NCBI GenBank assembly: GCA_903832105.1
Contig: CAILAO010000140.1
Span: forward strand, 1 to 7,774
Length of the DNA stretch: 7,774 nt
Reading direction: 5' to 3'
DNA from: an uncultured Pseudomonadota bacterium
GTDB lineage: Bacteria; Bdellovibrionota_B; Oligoflexia; Oligoflexales; CAILAO01
Position 1 is the stretch's first letter, and every line of letters begins with the position of its first letter. A program made the position numbers and the translations under genes. This document shows positions 6,352 through 7,774 of the stretch, in pieces. The notes under the pieces were generated by a model. The model did no database searches. It had not been told where the DNA came from and worked only from the letters and a program-made list of their open reading frames with translations.

Positions 6352-7464
6352 ATGCGGCGAGTTTACTTGGATTATAACGCGAGTACTCCTCTTGCTTCTG
6401 AGGTTAAAAAAGCGATCAGAGAATGTCTTGATGAGAACTATGGCAATCCGTCGAGCCACCACTGGGCTGGACGACCCGTTAAAGAGCGTATTGAAGATGC
6501 AAGATCAAAAGTAGCGTCGCTTATCGAGGCAAGTCCTGAAGAGATTGTTTTTACGAGTGGGGGAAGCGAAGCAAATAATGCCGCGATTAAAGGGGCTTAT
6601 TTCGCGAACAGGGCGGGTGGAAAACATATCATTACGACAGCGATCGAACATCCAGCTGTTTTAAAACCTTGCGCCTTTTTGGAAAAACTTGGTGCTAAAG
6701 TCACGCATCTTTCTGTTGATGGCACCGGTTTGGTGGATCCAGATGATGTGCGCAGGGCGATTAACAAAGAAACTTTTTTAATCACGGTGATGCACGCAAA
6801 TAATGAGGTAGGCACCATTCAGCCGATTGCTGACATTGCGAATATTGCAAGAGAGCATGGCATTCTTTTTCACACGGATGCCGCGCAGTCAGCAGGAAAA
6901 ATAAAAATCAACGTCAAGGAGTTTGGTGTCGATTTACTTTCCCTCGCGGGGCATAAGTTCTATGCCCCTAAAGGCATTGGCGTTCTTTTTGTGCGAAGGG
7001 GAGTCAAGATTGATCCGCTTATTCATGGAGCAGGCCACGAGTTTGGACTTAGGGCTGGCACCGAAAGTGTTTTGCTTGATGTTGCAATAGGTGTCGCAGC
7101 TGAAGAATCAAAACGATGGGTGACTGATCAGACTGTTAGAGACCTACGCGATTACTTTTGGGAGCAATTAAAGCGGGAGTTTGGTTCTCAGGTTTCTCTG
7201 AATGGTCATCCTACGAAAAGACTTCCCAATACTCTTAATCTTTCTTTTAAAGACCGTATTGGTAGTGAGGTTTTGGATGCAATGGAAGATATAGCGGCTT
7301 CGACGGGTTCCGCGTGTCACTCGGGTGAAATTAGGCTCTCTCCTGTTTTGGCAGCGATGGGCATCTCTCCAGCGGTCGGAAAAGGTGCTATTCGATTCAG
7401 TCTTGGACGGGAAACGACGCGTGATGAAATTGATTACGTTGTGAAAAAGCTGAAAGTCACTTAA
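6352..7464 (+). CDS. cysteine desulfurase, NifS/IscS type
   Basis: PLP-dependent enzyme that takes sulfur from L-cysteine, giving alanine and an enzyme-bound persulfide used for iron-sulfur clusters or thiolated cofactors and tRNA. It has 370 residues from the ATG at 6352, shorter than IscS (~400) and typical of compact NifS-like proteins. It opens with VYLDYNASTP. The phosphate-binding region is SGGSEANNAA. PLP-ring residues are His148 (HANNEVGT), Asp176 and Gln179 (HTDAAQSAGK). The Schiff-base lysine is Lys202 (AGHKFYAPKG). The persulfide cysteine is Cys322 in STGSACHSGE, the CHSG variant common in stand-alone desulfurases rather than the C-T-S form of housekeeping IscS. No iscU, iscR or mnmA follows, so the acceptor cannot be told. 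A general role in cluster assembly is the safe guess; a part in selenium or tRNA sulfur metabolism is possible. Confidence 0.93.
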   Translation: MRRVYLDYNASTPLASEVKKAIRECLDENYGNPSSHHWAGRPVKERIEDARSKVASLIEASPEEIVFTSGGSEANNAAIKGAYFANRAGGKHIITTAIEHPAVLKPCAFLEKLGAKVTHLSVDGTGLVDPDDVRRAINKETFLITVMHANNEVGTIQPIADIANIAREHGILFHTDAAQSAGKIKINVKEFGVDLLSLAGHKFYAPKGIGVLFVRRGVKIDPLIHGAGHEFGLRAGTESVLLDVAIGVAAEESKRWVTDQTVRDLRDYFWEQLKREFGSQVSLNGHPTKRLPNTLNLSFKDRIGSEVLDAMEDIAASTGSACHSGEIRLSPVLAAMGISPAVGKGAIRFSLGRETTRDEIDYVVKKLKVT

Positions 7465-7471
7465 TATACTC

Positions 7472-7500
7472 TCGTCATTTGCTGATGTTCGAAGTATAAT
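7472..7500 (+). promoter_or_regulatory. sigma-70-type promoter candidate for the downstream gene
   Basis: A perfect TATAAT (7495-7500) has TCGTCA (7472-7477, 4 of 6 matches to TTGACA) at exactly 17 nt spacing, just after the desulfurase stop. It would start a transcript near 7507, about 40 nt before the next coding region. Confidence 0.5.
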
Positions 7501-7501
7501 A

Positions 7502-7514
7502 GGGCGAATTTGCC
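7502..7514 (+). repeat. small inverted repeat at the transcript start
   Basis: GGGC (7502-7505) pairs with GCCC (7511-7514) around a 5-nt centre. There is no T tract directly after it, so it is a poor terminator for the desulfurase. It overlaps the expected transcription start and could be an operator or a 5' stabilising hairpin. Confidence 0.3.
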
Positions 7515-7545
7515 CGATTATTTCCTGTTTAAGGGGAGTTAGACG

Positions 7546-7774
7546 CTGAAAATTCTTACATTCAATCATCACGAATCTTACCTTTGCTCTCTAGCTGCTA
7601 CTGAACAAAAAGTAAAGCGTGAGCGTGAATCCAGCAAATCCACTAAGCAGCCTGATGTTAATTTGGAAAGCTATGGAATTCTCAATGACATAGACAAGCT
7701 TTTCAAATGTTGTGTCACTGGATGTCATTCGAAAGTATTTTCTGTTGACGCTGCAATGAGTGAAATGCAGAAAA
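7546..7774 (+). CDS. start of an unidentified protein, possibly glycosyltransferase-like, apparent CTG start
   Basis: An open frame runs from 7543 to the window end (at least 76 codons) and is cut by the boundary. A strong Shine-Dalgarno, AAGGGGAG (7531-7538), sits 7 nt before CTG 7546. The only other upstream codon before the in-frame TAG is ACG, and the first internal ATG is at about 7756. The first residues (xKILTFNHHESYL) resemble the N-terminus of a group of family-4-like glycosyltransferases that begin MKILTFNHHE. The rest, a lysine/glutamate-rich stretch then a segment with cysteines (KLFKCCVTGCHSK), does not obviously match them. Possible readings are a divergent glycosyltransferase, a fusion, or a degraded copy. 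The function is not established. Confidence 0.5.
   Translation, partial: MKILTFNHHESYLCSLAATEQKVKRERESSKSTKQPDVNLESYGILNDIDKLFKCCVTGCHSKVFSVDAAMSEMQK

Noticed and set aside
7168..7572. Minus-strand 134-codon open frame
   Set aside because: It is antisense to the desulfurase C-terminus with its conserved persulfide loop, and has no recognisable motif.

Overview
The window looks like a piece of a strictly anaerobic bacterial chromosome. Its centre is a complete three-gene cluster for 4-hydroxyphenylacetate decarboxylase (hpdB-hpdC-hpdA), the oxygen-sensitive glycyl radical enzyme that makes p-cresol from the tyrosine breakdown product 4-hydroxyphenylacetate. The host cannot be named from sequence alone. 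The enzyme is known from clostridia and a few other gut or oral anaerobes. The neighbouring secreted papain-like protease and short NifS-type desulfurase fit many anaerobic phyla.

Layout: 1-259 holds the N-terminal remnant of an IS1182/IS5-type DDE transposase. 307-4235 (+) is the hpdBCA operon: the glycyl radical large subunit, the small iron-sulfur subunit, and the radical-SAM activating enzyme. The genes are packed with 3 nt between the first two and an overlap between the last two. 4236-4657 has no intact gene and carries only two short minus-strand open stretches that may be gene remnants. 4658-5971 (-) is an exported C1A (papain-like) cysteine peptidase with a C-terminal beta-rich domain, convergent to the hpd operon and with its own ribosome binding site and extended -10 promoter. 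5972-6351 is a divergent intergenic region with a hairpin, a plus-strand terminator-like structure and a 21-nt-spaced direct repeat. 6352-7464 (+) is a NifS/IscS-like cysteine desulfurase. From about 7546 a further plus-strand gene begins, apparently at a CTG codon, and runs off the window.

How the genes work together: HpdA uses S-adenosylmethionine to place a radical on Gly878 of HpdB, and HpdB with HpdC then decarboxylates 4-hydroxyphenylacetate. Every active-site residue I could map from the characterised clostridial enzyme is present, all shifted by exactly five positions. Function is therefore very likely intact. All three Hpd proteins depend on iron-sulfur or radical chemistry, and the desulfurase nearby could supply sulfur, but nothing in the sequence ties it specifically to this operon. 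The transposase remnant on one side and possible gene debris on the other suggest the operon sits in a rearranged or acquired segment. I see no wholly new system. The most notable points are the odd cysteine spacing in HpdA, the unexplained plus-strand terminator upstream of the desulfurase, and the apparent CTG start of the last gene.
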